A stretch of 64,000 nt of DNA, from positions 1 to 64,000 of the forward strand of contig JABFXB010000019.1 in assembly GCA_013361975.1 (NCBI GenBank). The letters run 5' to 3'. The notes beneath the pieces were generated by a model. It was not told where the DNA came from. It saw only the letters and a program-made list of their open reading frames with translations, and did not search any database. The stretch is from Dermatophilaceae bacterium (lineage in GTDB: Bacteria; Actinomycetota; Actinomycetes; Actinomycetales; Dermatophilaceae). Positions 49,853 to 58,295 of this stretch are shown here, one piece after another. The stretch's first letter is position 1. The number at the start of each line of letters is the position of its first letter. The position numbers and the translations under genes were made by a program.

Positions 49853-52378
49853 ATGACCGAGACGATCGTCCTGCATGTCGGGGGCCTGCACTGGGCCACG
49901 TCCGTGCCCGCCATCGAACGGGCCCTGATCGCTCGACCAGGCGTCCTCGCGGTGTCCGGTAACGCCGTCGCCCAGACCGCGACCGTGGAGTTCGACAGCG
50001 ACGACACCAGTGTCGAGCAGCTTCAGGAATGGGTGCGCGAGTGCGGGTTCGCCTGCGCGGGAGAGTCCGCACCCGCGCACATCTGCGTTCGTGAGGACGC
50101 CCATGCGTCGGCGCCCGCTGACGTTGCCGCCGCAGCCGGACACGCCGGCGCCAGTCACGGCGGGGCTAGCCACGGCGGGGCGAGTCACGCGAGCGGGGGA
50201 GGCCAGCAGCACGCGGTGGGTTCGCCGCACGACGCGGAGACGACGGGGCGGTCACCGCACGACACGATGGGACACGGTGGCCACGCCGGCCGGTCGATGG
50301 ACGCCATGGTCCGGGACATGCGCAACCGGTTCATCGTCGCAGCCGTCCTCGCGGTCGCGATCACGCTGTGGTCCCCGATGGGCCGCGACATGCTCGGCTT
50401 CACCCTCCCGGCGCCGTTCGGGCTCCGCGACGACGTGTGGACCTTCCTGCTGAGCCTGCCGGTCGTGTTCTACTCCGCGTGGATCTTCTTCGACGGTGCC
50501 GTACGCGCGCTGCGCAACCGGACCCTGGACATGATGGTTCTGGTCGCGGTCGCGGTCGGCGCGGGATGGCTGTACAGCGTCGGCGTCACCCTCAGCGGCG
50601 GCGGTGAGGTCTTCTACGAGGCCGCAGCGGTCCTGACCGCGTTCGTCCTGCTCGGGCACTGGTTCGAGATGCGGGCCCGCGGCGGCGCGAACGAGGCGAT
50701 CCGGACCCTCATCGACCTCGCGCCGCCGATGGCGACCGTGCTGCGGGGTGGCCAGCCGGTCGAGATCCCGACGGCGGACGTCGTGGTCGGCGACCTGCTG
50801 CTCATCCGGCCCGGCGCGAAGGTCCCGACGGACGGGCGGGTCGAGGAGGGTCAGTCCGAGGTGGACGAGTCGATGGTGACCGGCGAGAGCCTTCCCGTCG
50901 CCAAGAGTGAGGGCTCCGAGGTCATCGGTGCCTCGATCAACACGACCGGGACGCTGCGGGTGCGGGCCACGAAGGTCGGGGCCGACACCGCCCTGGCCCA
51001 GATCGTCGCCTTGGTCCAGGAGGCGCAGAACTCGAAGGCGCCCGGCCAGCGCCTCGCCGACCGGGCCGCGTTCTGGCTGGTGCTCGTCGCCATCGTCGGC
51101 GGCCTGGCGACCTTCCTGGTCTGGCTGGGCACCGGCGCGAGCGTCGAGACCGCCCTGCTCTTCGCGATCACCGTCGTCGTCATCACCTGCCCGGACGCCC
51201 TCGGGCTCGCCACCCCGACCGCCATCATGGTCGGGACCGGCCTGGCCGCGAAACGCGGCGTGCTCTTCAAGAACGCGACCGCCCTGGAGACCTCGGCGCG
51301 CATCGACACCGTCGTCATGGACAAGACCGGCACTCTGACCAAGGGCGCACCCGAGGTCACCAAGGTCATCGTCGCCGGCTTCGACACGGCGAGGCTTCTT
51401 GGTCTCGTGGCCGCCGTCGAGAAGGAGTCCGAGCACCCGCTGGCCGCCGCCGTCGTGACGCACGCCACGGCGTTCGGGCGCGGCGACCAGGTCGCCACCG
51501 ACTTCCGTAACGTGCCCGGACAGGGGGCTGTAGCGACCGTCGACGGTCACCGTGTCACGATCGGCAACCGGCGTCTCATGGCGACGGAGAACATCGAGCT
51601 CGGTGACCTCCTCACCCAGCGGGACACGCTCGCAGCCGCTGGACAGACCGCGGTCCTCGTTGGGGTCGACGGCGTCGGCGTCGCCGTGATCGGGCTGGCC
51701 GACGCGGCCCGTGAGACGTCCGCGGACGCGGTCCGTGCCCTGCATGAGCTCGGCGCCCAGGTCGTCATGCTCTCGGGGGACAACCAGGCGACCGCAGAGC
51801 GGATCGCGAGCCAGCTCGGCATCGACACCGTCATCGCCGAAGTCCTTCCGGCCGACAAGGCAGACCAGATCGCGCGGCTGCAGCAGTCCGGGCGTCGGGT
51901 CGCGATGGTCGGCGACGGCGTCAACGACGCGCCGGCGCTCGCGCAGGCAGACCTCGGCATCGCGATCGGGGCCGGGACGGACGTGGCTATTGAGACAGCC
52001 GACGTCGTCCTGATGCGGTCGGACCCGCTCGACATTCCCACGGCGCTGCGGGTCGGGCGCGGCACCCTGCGCAAGATGCGGCAGAACCTTGGGTGGGCTG
52101 TCGGGTACAACGTCATCGCGCTCCCGATCGCCGCGGGCGTGTTCTCTGCGTGGGGCCTGACCCTGCGGCCCGAGATCGCGGCCCTGTCCATGTCCGGGTC
52201 GAGCCTGATCGTCGCCGTGAACGCGCTCATGCTGAAGCGACTTCACCTGCCCGCCCCCAGCCCAGCGGCGCCCACCGCCCGTGGCGCGGCACCGGACGCG
52301 CCAGCGCCGGCGCCGGCCAGCCATCGCCACGCTGGCGCGGTCGACCGGCCGGACGTGGCCGGCCACCCCGACGGTTGA
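49853..52378 (+). CDS. P1B-type ATPase with CPD metal motif
   Basis: The protein has 841 residues. The N-terminal HMA-like domain has lost its metal Cys pair (VGGLHWATSVPAIERAL) and is followed by a His/Gly/Ser-rich segment (about 90-155), as in CopB-type pumps. The transmembrane metal motif is CPD (Cys446-Pro-Asp448) rather than CPC or CPH. TGES, DKTGT and GDGVNDA are intact, so the enzyme should be active. Likely substrate is copper, perhaps Cu(II), by context. AGGAG precedes the ATG. The C-terminus has a short disordered His-containing tail. Confidence 0.9.
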   Translation: MTETIVLHVGGLHWATSVPAIERALIARPGVLAVSGNAVAQTATVEFDSDDTSVEQLQEWVRECGFACAGESAPAHICVREDAHASAPADVAAAAGHAGASHGGASHGGASHASGGGQQHAVGSPHDAETTGRSPHDTMGHGGHAGRSMDAMVRDMRNRFIVAAVLAVAITLWSPMGRDMLGFTLPAPFGLRDDVWTFLLSLPVVFYSAWIFFDGAVRALRNRTLDMMVLVAVAVGAGWLYSVGVTLSGGGEVFYEAAAVLTAFVLLGHWFEMRARGGANEAIRTLIDLAPPMATVLRGGQPVEIPTADVVVGDLLLIRPGAKVPTDGRVEEGQSEVDESMVTGESLPVAKSEGSEVIGASINTTGTLRVRATKVGADTALAQIVALVQEAQNSKAPGQRLADRAAFWLVLVAIVGGLATFLVWLGTGASVETALLFAITVVVITCPDALGLATPTAIMVGTGLAAKRGVLFKNATALETSARIDTVVMDKTGTLTKGAPEVTKVIVAGFDTARLLGLVAAVEKESEHPLAAAVVTHATAFGRGDQVATDFRNVPGQGAVATVDGHRVTIGNRRLMATENIELGDLLTQRDTLAAAGQTAVLVGVDGVGVAVIGLADAARETSADAVRALHELGAQVVMLSGDNQATAERIASQLGIDTVIAEVLPADKADQIARLQQSGRRVAMVGDGVNDAPALAQADLGIAIGAGTDVAIETADVVLMRSDPLDIPTALRVGRGTLRKMRQNLGWAVGYNVIALPIAAGVFSAWGLTLRPEIAALSMSGSSLIVAVNALMLKRLHLPAPSPAAPTARGAAPDAPAPAPASHRHAGAVDRPDVAGHPDG

Positions 52379-52761
52379 CCGAAGCGCTCCAAGACTGCCC
52401 CGGAGGAACGGACCGCCCGCCCGTCGTCCACGGTGCGCCGCTGCACGCCGCGGCGTCCTCGCGCGCGGGCGTATGGCTGAAACGCGCTGACCTGCGGGGA
52501 CATAGGACCCCCGATGGGCAGGTGCCGACGGCACAGGTTGGGCCCAGTGCGCTCACGGAACGCGGAAGCACTCTTCCTGTCGTGCCGATGGTCGGACGTT
52601 GCGATCCTGCCGATGCAGGGCTCTCACCGATGGAGCGATCCCGCGGGTGGAATCCTTCCCTGGATTCGTCCGACGCGCTGCCGGTGGCGCTCAGGGATCC
52701 GGGGCAGCATCCCGGTTCCCCTTTGAACCGGTAAGCCTCGTCCGAATGGAAGACTCCGCCC
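52379..52761. other. Intergenic, no supported gene
   Basis: This 383-bp stretch follows the CPD ATPase. No frame has both a ribosome-binding site and protein-like composition. Confidence 0.4.
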
Positions 52762-53781
52762 GTGAGACTTTTCGCGAAGAAGCAGAGGGCTGTCTTGGGT
52801 CAGTCGCCGATCGGCGCGTTCTGGAGTTGGTGGAGAGCGGATGGTCACCGACTCGATCCGAGCCGTGTGTCGACAGCGACGGACGAGCTCAACCGTCTGG
52901 TGACCTCCATCCATCCTGACCTGACGTGGCACTTCGGGCCGGGTTCGGGCTCGCAGCACCGCTTGACTGTTTCTGCGGGCGGCATCGCCGAGGTACGGCC
53001 GGCCGCTGAGCGTTGGCTTCGAGCAGCGCCAGCCCCGAACGACACATGGGAGTTCCGGTCCAGCCAAGAACGAGACCCGAATGCGCTTGGGACCGTCCTC
53101 GGCTTCGGCGACAGCCAGCTCGACCTGTCCCGCACCACCTTCGACATCGAGACGGACGAACAGGCGATGCGCGTCCATCTCCGAGTGCACCACCCGGAGT
53201 TCGCCACCATGCCCGAACCAGCGCGGATGCAAGTGAGCTACATGTTGCTGGACTGGCTGCTCGGGGAGGACGATGTCGAGCGCTGGGTGGGGGAGATCAA
53301 GGCATGGCCGGAGGCGCTCGACCCAGCACGGAGGGCAGATGAAGTAGTTGCCGCCGTCGATCAGTTGGTGGCGGCTCGCGACGACGATCAGTGGAAGTTG
53401 GCGGAGTTCGAGGATCGCGACGGTTTCCCCGGCACTGCAGTGTTCCAGCGAGGAGTGCGGTGGATCGACTTCCCCACGCTCGACCGACACCAGGTCATCA
53501 GCGCCGTGTACCCGGCTCGAGAGAACGGCTTCCCGGCGGATGGCGCAGTGTTCGACTCCCTTCGCAGTCTCGAAGACGAACTGGCGTCGATTATCGGTGC
53601 TCGCGGCAGGCTGGTGGCCTCCGAAACTCACCGTGGGGTCCGCACCTTCCACTACTACACGGACGGCGAGGACCAAAACGTCGACGCCGCCATTGCCGAG
53701 TGGGCGGCTCGGACGAGCGTTGTAGACGTGCAGGCGGAGCCTGATCCAGCGTGGTCGCAAGTCCGACGGTTCACTGGATAG
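52762..53781 (+). CDS. DUF695-like protein
   Basis: The protein has 339 residues from GTG 52762. It is soluble, with no signal. The C-terminal third (VFDSLRSLEDELASIIGARG, RLVASETHRGVRTFHYYTDG) matches the DUF695 pattern, and the middle contains DWLLGEDDVERWVGEIKAWP. The family function is unknown. Third-position G/C bias is weaker than in the copper genes, suggesting separate origin. Confidence 0.7.
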   Translation: MRLFAKKQRAVLGQSPIGAFWSWWRADGHRLDPSRVSTATDELNRLVTSIHPDLTWHFGPGSGSQHRLTVSAGGIAEVRPAAERWLRAAPAPNDTWEFRSSQERDPNALGTVLGFGDSQLDLSRTTFDIETDEQAMRVHLRVHHPEFATMPEPARMQVSYMLLDWLLGEDDVERWVGEIKAWPEALDPARRADEVVAAVDQLVAARDDDQWKLAEFEDRDGFPGTAVFQRGVRWIDFPTLDRHQVISAVYPARENGFPADGAVFDSLRSLEDELASIIGARGRLVASETHRGVRTFHYYTDGEDQNVDAAIAEWAARTSVVDVQAEPDPAWSQVRRFTG

Positions 53782-53839
53782 CGGTCGCCAACCCTTTGGG
53801 GCATCGCAAGCTCCAGCCGCGCATCGGTAGCCTCTCGCC

Positions 53840-54052
53840 ATGGCGGTCATAGAAGTCGACGGCGAGCGTTTCCAGGTAGCCGAGCGGGCCAGCGACCCCG
53901 GCGTCTATGACATCCGTTGGCTTTCTGGTCCTAACGAAGGGTACGGCTTCGCGACTTCGTCCTACAGCGGCGAACGGCAATCCGAGGCCGAGCTCGAGGA
54001 CGCGATCCGCAACTTCCTAAGCCAAGTCGGTTCCTCCGGGTACATCGAGTAG
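53840..54052 (+). CDS. Small hypothetical protein
   Basis: The protein has 70 residues, compact and acidic, with a beta-strand pattern (MAVIEVDGERFQVAERASDP) then a helix (EAELEDAIRNFLSQVG). It lies 58 bp after the DUF695 gene in the same direction. Not recognised. Confidence 0.55.
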   Translation: MAVIEVDGERFQVAERASDPGVYDIRWLSGPNEGYGFATSSYSGERQSEAELEDAIRNFLSQVGSSGYIE

Positions 54053-54063
54053 CTCAACCGGAA

Positions 54064-54165
54064 ATGCCGCGTTGAGGGCGGCTACGCTCGCCCGGTCATG
54101 CCGCGTTGAGGGCGGCTACGCTCGCCCGGTCATGCCGCGTTGAGGGCGGCTACGCTCGCCCGGTC
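54064..54165. repeat. 34-bp tandem repeat, three perfect copies
   Basis: The unit starts ATGCCGCGTTGAGGGCGG and ends CTCGCCCGGTC; copies are at 54064-54097, 54098-54131 and 54132-54165, with a partial fourth. Each has a GGGCG/CGCCC stem. No spacers separate the units, so it is not a CRISPR array. It follows the small gene at 53840. Confidence 0.85.
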
Positions 54166-54294
54166 ATGCCGCGGATGGTGAGTGCCCATCATGCCGATGA
54201 GCGCGCACTCTCATCAGGGATATGTGGGTGATCGGCCGTCCGAGAGTCGGACGTTGCCGAGGCGCTGTTGTGGGGCCCCGCTGCCGCTACGGAG

Positions 54295-54969
54295 CTACTT
54301 CGGCCAAGCCCACGACTGTGCTTTGCCCTGCCCATCGATCCACGTGATCGAGGGGTGGAGCCAGTCGCCGGCCTGCCGGCTCGAGTCCAGCGCGACCGCG
54401 ACGTAGTCAGGACCTCCGTGGGGGCTGGAAATCTTCATCGTGGAGATAGCCAAAGCCTCTGAGGTCTGGTCGTCGGTGGCCCGGAAGTCGTGGGCTCCGG
54501 CCGGGAACAGCGCGAAGGTCGCGCCGGGCTCGGTGCTGACTGCGAACCCCACCGATGGCAGGTCCTCGGCACGGATTTCTCCGGCAGACATCAGGACCTT
54601 TTCCGACCCGTCGTGGTTCAGCCGGGAAAGGACGAACTCGCTGCGATCCCCGAGGTAGGCATCCCGGACTGAAATGACGTAACGGTGCCCGTTCGCGGTG
54701 ACCCACGCGCCGACCTCACTCCCCGGCATGCCTTCACCGGCGGCCCAGACCAGCGGGCTCAGCGGCGTGCCAGTCGCGGGGACCACCGCCTGGGCGATCC
54801 CAAAGGCGACCAGGCCCGAGGCCGCGACTCCGGACAGGACCGCTCGGCGCCGTCGGACGCGGCGCACTCGGTGACCGATGGCGACAACGTCGCCGGGGTC
54901 GACCTCGCCGGCGGGGATCTCGCTGTCGGTGAAGACGTGGCGAACGAACGCTTCGACGTCAGTGCTCAT
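54295..54969 (-). CDS. Membrane protein, probable anti-sigma partner
   Basis: The protein has 224 residues. The cytoplasmic N-terminus (about 1-42) ends in a basic patch, one transmembrane helix follows (about 43-65), and an extracytoplasmic domain makes up the rest. It overlaps the ECF sigma gene by 11 nt, the usual placing of an anti-sigma factor. It lacks a zinc-binding HxxxCxxC motif. Role as anti-sigma factor is inferred from position and topology. Confidence 0.65.
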   Translation of the reverse strand: MSTDVEAFVRHVFTDSEIPAGEVDPGDVVAIGHRVRRVRRRRAVLSGVAASGLVAFGIAQAVVPATGTPLSPLVWAAGEGMPGSEVGAWVTANGHRYVISVRDAYLGDRSEFVLSRLNHDGSEKVLMSAGEIRAEDLPSVGFAVSTEPGATFALFPAGAHDFRATDDQTSEALAISTMKISSPHGGPDYVAVALDSSRQAGDWLHPSITWIDGQGKAQSWAWPK

Positions 54970-55471
54970 GAACTTTTCCTTCGCTCGAGATGGCTAGTTG
55001 ACGGAGCGCGGCGAGTCCGCGCGAGGCCGCGGACTTCACCCCACCGACCGACAGGCCCACCAGGTCTGCGGTCTGCCGCTCGGACAGGTCGGCGCAGTAC
55101 CGCAGGACGATGACCTTGCGTTGCTGCTCAGGCAGCTGGGCGAGTAGTTCCACCAGTTGTTCCCGCTCCACATGGGAGGTGTCGGCCTCGACCAGCACCT
55201 CGCGCAGGACGGGGCTGGGCACCTCACGTCGCATCCGCCGCCCGTGATCGGCCCGACCGTTCACCAAGATCCGACGGGCATAGGCCAACGCGGTCTCTTG
55301 GCGCACCTTGGGCCACGCCAAGTACGTGCGGACGAGCGCGTCTTGAACGAGCTCCCGGGCAAGGTCCGCGTCTCCGCACAAGAAATAGGCAGTCCGAAGA
55401 AGAGAGGGTTGTGCACCGCGCATGAAGGCCGTGAACGACGCGTCACGCTCCCTCTGTACCGATCCCCGCAT
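54959..55471 (-). CDS. ECF sigma factor, SigE-type
   Basis: The protein has 170 residues. Region 2 is FTAFMRGAQPSLLRTAYFLC with LARELVQDALVRTYLAWPKV, and region 4 is QLPEQQRKVIVLRYCADLSE with ADLVGLSVGGVKS. This is the compact actinobacterial SigE-family (SigM-like) layout. The ATG at 55471 follows GAGGGTGG. It directs RNA polymerase to its own regulon, likely under the membrane protein encoded downstream. Confidence 0.9.
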   Translation of the reverse strand: MRGSVQRERDASFTAFMRGAQPSLLRTAYFLCGDADLARELVQDALVRTYLAWPKVRQETALAYARRILVNGRADHGRRMRREVPSPVLREVLVEADTSHVEREQLVELLAQLPEQQRKVIVLRYCADLSERQTADLVGLSVGGVKSAASRGLAALRQLAISSEGKVHEH

Positions 55472-55842
55472 CCACCCTCATCTCCCGTGACCTTCTAGCG
55501 AACTTGACGCCCCTATACGGGCACGCACCCCGAAAGGTTGCATCAGGACACGCCAGGCCACGCAGATGGGCGACCTCAATGAGGCCCGTGCTTTGCAGGC
55601 AGCCCCTGACCATCATGTCCACCCTTGCCTCAGACTCACGCCCTGCGGGTTACGAGACATCGGACGAGACGTTTACCGGATTTGCCGCTGACGGTGCTGG
55701 TGGCCGTCGTGCGAGGGGGCACGCCGGCCGATGCCAGAGGGCCTTCCAGACCTTCCCGCGCCGCGGCCTGGGCGGACCATTGACAGACGCACCCCGGAAG
55801 CGCACTATCATGTTCAGTTGTTCCAGTTAAAGAGGAGTCTTC
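55472..55842. other. Promoter region between sigma and TA-like genes
   Basis: This 371-bp divergent gap shows no supported gene. Near 55780 a TTGACA and, about 20 bp on, TATCAT may be a promoter for the pair starting at 55843, whose AAGAGGAG is a clear ribosome-binding site. Confidence 0.4.
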
Positions 55843-56448
55843 ATGTCTTCGGTGAACCCGTTGGTGGCCAGCGGCGCACACGTGTCGTCGTTCCAGACCG
55901 CGGTGGCCAAGCGGCATGCCCGGGCGACGGTGACGGCCGCTGGAGACTCGGTCCCATTGACGGAACTGGGCGGTCGCGTTGTGGCGATGCTGTTGGCAGC
56001 CTCCGAGGACGATGTTCGTGGCGTCGCAGCGCTTCTGGAGCACCACGACACGACGACAACGACCGAGCGCATGATCTCGCCCGAGGAAGCCGCCGCACTT
56101 CTTGGCGTGTCCCGACCGACAGTTGTCCGGTGGGCGGGCTCCGGCCTGCTTGAGGACCACCGCGTCGGCGCTCATCACCGCTACCGGCGTGAGGAAGTCC
56201 TAGCCCTGCGGGACGCACGTCGTCGAGCCGCGGAGGATGCCCGGGCAGAGGCGGCGCGCGTGCGCGACAGCCTGACGCAGGCGGGAGTCGATCTCGACGA
56301 GCCCCCGACTCGGGAGGAGCGCCGCGCAGCGGCGCTGGCCGCGCGTGGTGGAGACCGCACTGCTCTGCACGCGGTGATGGAACGGCAGCGAAGGGCGGAC
56401 GCCCGTCACGCTGCGGAGACGGCCAGCGCGCCGAAGCGCCTACCGTGA
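55843..56448 (+). CDS. HTH protein, antitoxin-like
   Basis: The protein has 201 residues. An N-terminal helical part is followed by an excisionase/MerR-type helix-turn-helix at about 78-127 (ISPEEAAALLGVSRPTVVRW, then HHRYRREEVLALRDARR) and a charged coiled tail. The ATG follows AAGAGGAG. It overlaps the next gene by 4 nt (GTGA). Similar HTH proteins serve as antitoxins of PIN toxins in actinobacteria (recalled), but the partner here is different. Confidence 0.7.
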   Translation: MSSVNPLVASGAHVSSFQTAVAKRHARATVTAAGDSVPLTELGGRVVAMLLAASEDDVRGVAALLEHHDTTTTTERMISPEEAAALLGVSRPTVVRWAGSGLLEDHRVGAHHRYRREEVLALRDARRRAAEDARAEAARVRDSLTQAGVDLDEPPTREERRAAALAARGGDRTALHAVMERQRRADARHAAETASAPKRLP

Positions 56449-57203
56449 CGTTGGAGGACCACGAGTGGCCTGACCCGCTGGATGGCGAGTACGAACTGAG
56501 ACTGACCCTACGGGCGCTGGAAGACCTGGGCGCGAAGGCGTGCGGTGCCGCAGACCTCGACGGTGTCGCCGCTGTGACGGGGTACCCGGACATCGTGGAG
56601 AAGTTCGCGAAAATGCGCGCGCTAGACCCTCGCGGAACTGAGGCCCCGCTGTCGAAGGTGCATCGCGCGGACATCTACAAACTGGACGGCCGGGACGGCC
56701 AGCGCGCCGTTACCTGGCACGACGGTGCGCACGCCGTGGTCTGGCTTCTTGGCTTCACGCCCGAGCACGACTACAACCTGTTCGTGAGCCGCGCCGGTAC
56801 GGCGGAGACCCGCGGAGCCGGTGGGGACAACCAGCTCATGCCCAGCACGCAGGACTACCTCGACCTCGCTGACGAACGCGGCGGCCACCAGCGCCTCGAT
56901 CGTGTCATCGACGGTCTGCTCGCACTGGTGGAGCGCGCTCGGACCAGCCCCGAAGAGGTCGCTCGAGGCACCTTGGCCCACGCTGTCCGGGCCGAGGCCG
57001 CGATCTCATCGTCACCCGACGGTCCGCGACTGTCCCTACGCTTCCGCATGCCTCCGATCGAGGCTGGCCTGCTGCCGAGTGGCTTCGAGTACGAGTTCAT
57101 CGTGATGCTGCCAGAGGTGCTCGAAGACTCTGTCGACTACAGCCCCTTCCCCGGAGTCGCAGTACACGGGGCCATCACCGTGTCCGCGCCGCTGAGGTCC
57201 TAG
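56445..57203 (+). CDS. Unknown partner of the HTH protein
   Basis: The protein has 252 residues from GTG 56445. The N-terminal half (LRLTLRALEDLGAKAC, DIYKLDGRDGQRAVTW, HAVVWLLGFTPEHDY) has a strand-helix pattern faintly like RelE/HigB toxins; the C-terminal half is helical, then beta-rich. I cannot assign a family. The order and 4-nt coupling with a DNA-binding partner suggest a toxin-antitoxin-like operon. Confidence 0.6.
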   Translation: MTLEDHEWPDPLDGEYELRLTLRALEDLGAKACGAADLDGVAAVTGYPDIVEKFAKMRALDPRGTEAPLSKVHRADIYKLDGRDGQRAVTWHDGAHAVVWLLGFTPEHDYNLFVSRAGTAETRGAGGDNQLMPSTQDYLDLADERGGHQRLDRVIDGLLALVERARTSPEEVARGTLAHAVRAEAAISSSPDGPRLSLRFRMPPIEAGLLPSGFEYEFIVMLPEVLEDSVDYSPFPGVAVHGAITVSAPLRS

Positions 57204-57296
57204 CCGAGCGGTCGAGAGCCGGACGCCGATGCCGCCCGGCAGCACGTCTGTCGGCACCCAGGGTAGCCATGCGCGAGACCACTGCGCGGGTCCAGT

Positions 57297-57379
57297 GGCC
57301 TGTCCCCGTTGGTCGGCCCGGTAGGGCCTCGATACAGCGAGGGTTACAGCGTCCCTTGCAGCGAGGGTGCAGCCATGCC
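57297..57379 (+). repeat. Promoter-region repeat, copy A
   Basis: Blocks CCTGTCCCCGTTGG, GGGCCTCGATACAGCGA, CCTTGCAGCGAGGGTG and CAGCCATGCCC match the minus strand of 43884-43980. Copy A directly precedes copper repeat site 13 and the cytochrome b operon. Confidence 0.65.
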
Positions 57380-57393
57380 CCCGTCGAACGCGG

Positions 57394-57413
57394 TGGTCTT
57401 CATGAAATCTGCA
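57394..57413 (-). promoter_or_regulatory. Copper regulator direct repeat (site 13)
   Basis: On the minus strand TGCAGATTT-ca-TGAAGACCA, 115 bp before the first gene of the cytochrome b operon. Confidence 0.65.
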
Positions 57414-57528
57414 CCGAATCGACAGGTGGTCGCGGTCCGGAGGCGAGACCGTTGCTCTGTAGGCCCGCCGAGCCGGCTGACCGCCGGGTCGCACCGGGTT
57501 GCGCAGCACCAGACCGGAGGCGCAGGCC

Positions 57529-58290
57529 ATGACCAGCGCACATGCAGCAGCAGACGGCGCCGTCACCGGCGGTGCGCCGGGAATCCAGTCGGCACCGGCC
57601 ACGGGTGCTCGCCCGGCCGCCAGCGCGGGCCGGGCCGTCCCGGCCGGCCCGCGCGTCGGGCTCCGGGTGCCCCACGCGCCACCGCACCGAGCTCACCGGG
57701 CGCCCCGAGCGCACCGAGCGCACGGAGCGCACCGAGCGCTGGCGGTGCTGGTCCTGGCCGGCGGGCTGAGCCTGCCGCAAGCCGCGTTCGGGCACGGCGA
57801 CGAGGCGGACGTGCCGGCCCGCGACAGCGTCCTGCAGGCGATCGCCTTGGTCGTCAACACCCCGCAGGACATGGCGGCGATCACCGACAAGCTCGACGAT
57901 GCCAAGGCCTCGACCGAGCCGGACGGGGTCAACCTGGCCGACGTGGACCTGGCGATGACGGCGCTGCGGGCCGGTGACATGCCCCGCGTGCGGACGTTGC
58001 TCGAAGCTGCCATCGGCGCCAAGGTGGACGTGACCGGCCTGGACGTGCGCCACGTCCTGCAGGTGCCCGCTGGGCTACCGGTGATCAGTCTCGCGACCGG
58101 AGAGCAGGCAGGCACACTCGTCGTCGCCGACGAGCTCCCGGGCCGTGGCCCGCTCGACGGGGGTGACGCCGGCCTGCTCGCCGCAGCTGCCGTGGCCGCC
58201 GTCGCCGGCATCGTCCTGAGCGTGCGCTACCGACCCGCGCACTCGATCCACACGCTGCGCTCCGACGCCAGCCCACGCGAAGGGGAGTGA
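57529..58290 (+). CDS. Exported membrane-anchored protein, cytochrome operon
   Basis: The protein has 253 residues. A long Arg/His/Ala-rich N-terminus precedes a signal segment (about 70-88, LAVLVLAGGLSLPQAAFG). The exported domain is helical with alternating short repeats (ADVDLAMTALRAGDMPRVRT), and a C-terminal transmembrane helix (about 207-226) anchors it. ATG follows GGAGG. It lies 5 bp before the cytochrome b gene. It may be a structural or assembly subunit of that complex; no haem motif is seen. Confidence 0.7.
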   Translation: MTSAHAAADGAVTGGAPGIQSAPATGARPAASAGRAVPAGPRVGLRVPHAPPHRAHRAPRAHRAHGAHRALAVLVLAGGLSLPQAAFGHGDEADVPARDSVLQAIALVVNTPQDMAAITDKLDDAKASTEPDGVNLADVDLAMTALRAGDMPRVRTLLEAAIGAKVDVTGLDVRHVLQVPAGLPVISLATGEQAGTLVVADELPGRGPLDGGDAGLLAAAAVAAVAGIVLSVRYRPAHSIHTLRSDASPREGE

Positions 58291-58295
58291 CCCTC

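Noticed and set aside
54064..54165. Possible CRISPR array
   Set aside because: The 34-bp units abut directly with no spacers and no cas genes are present.
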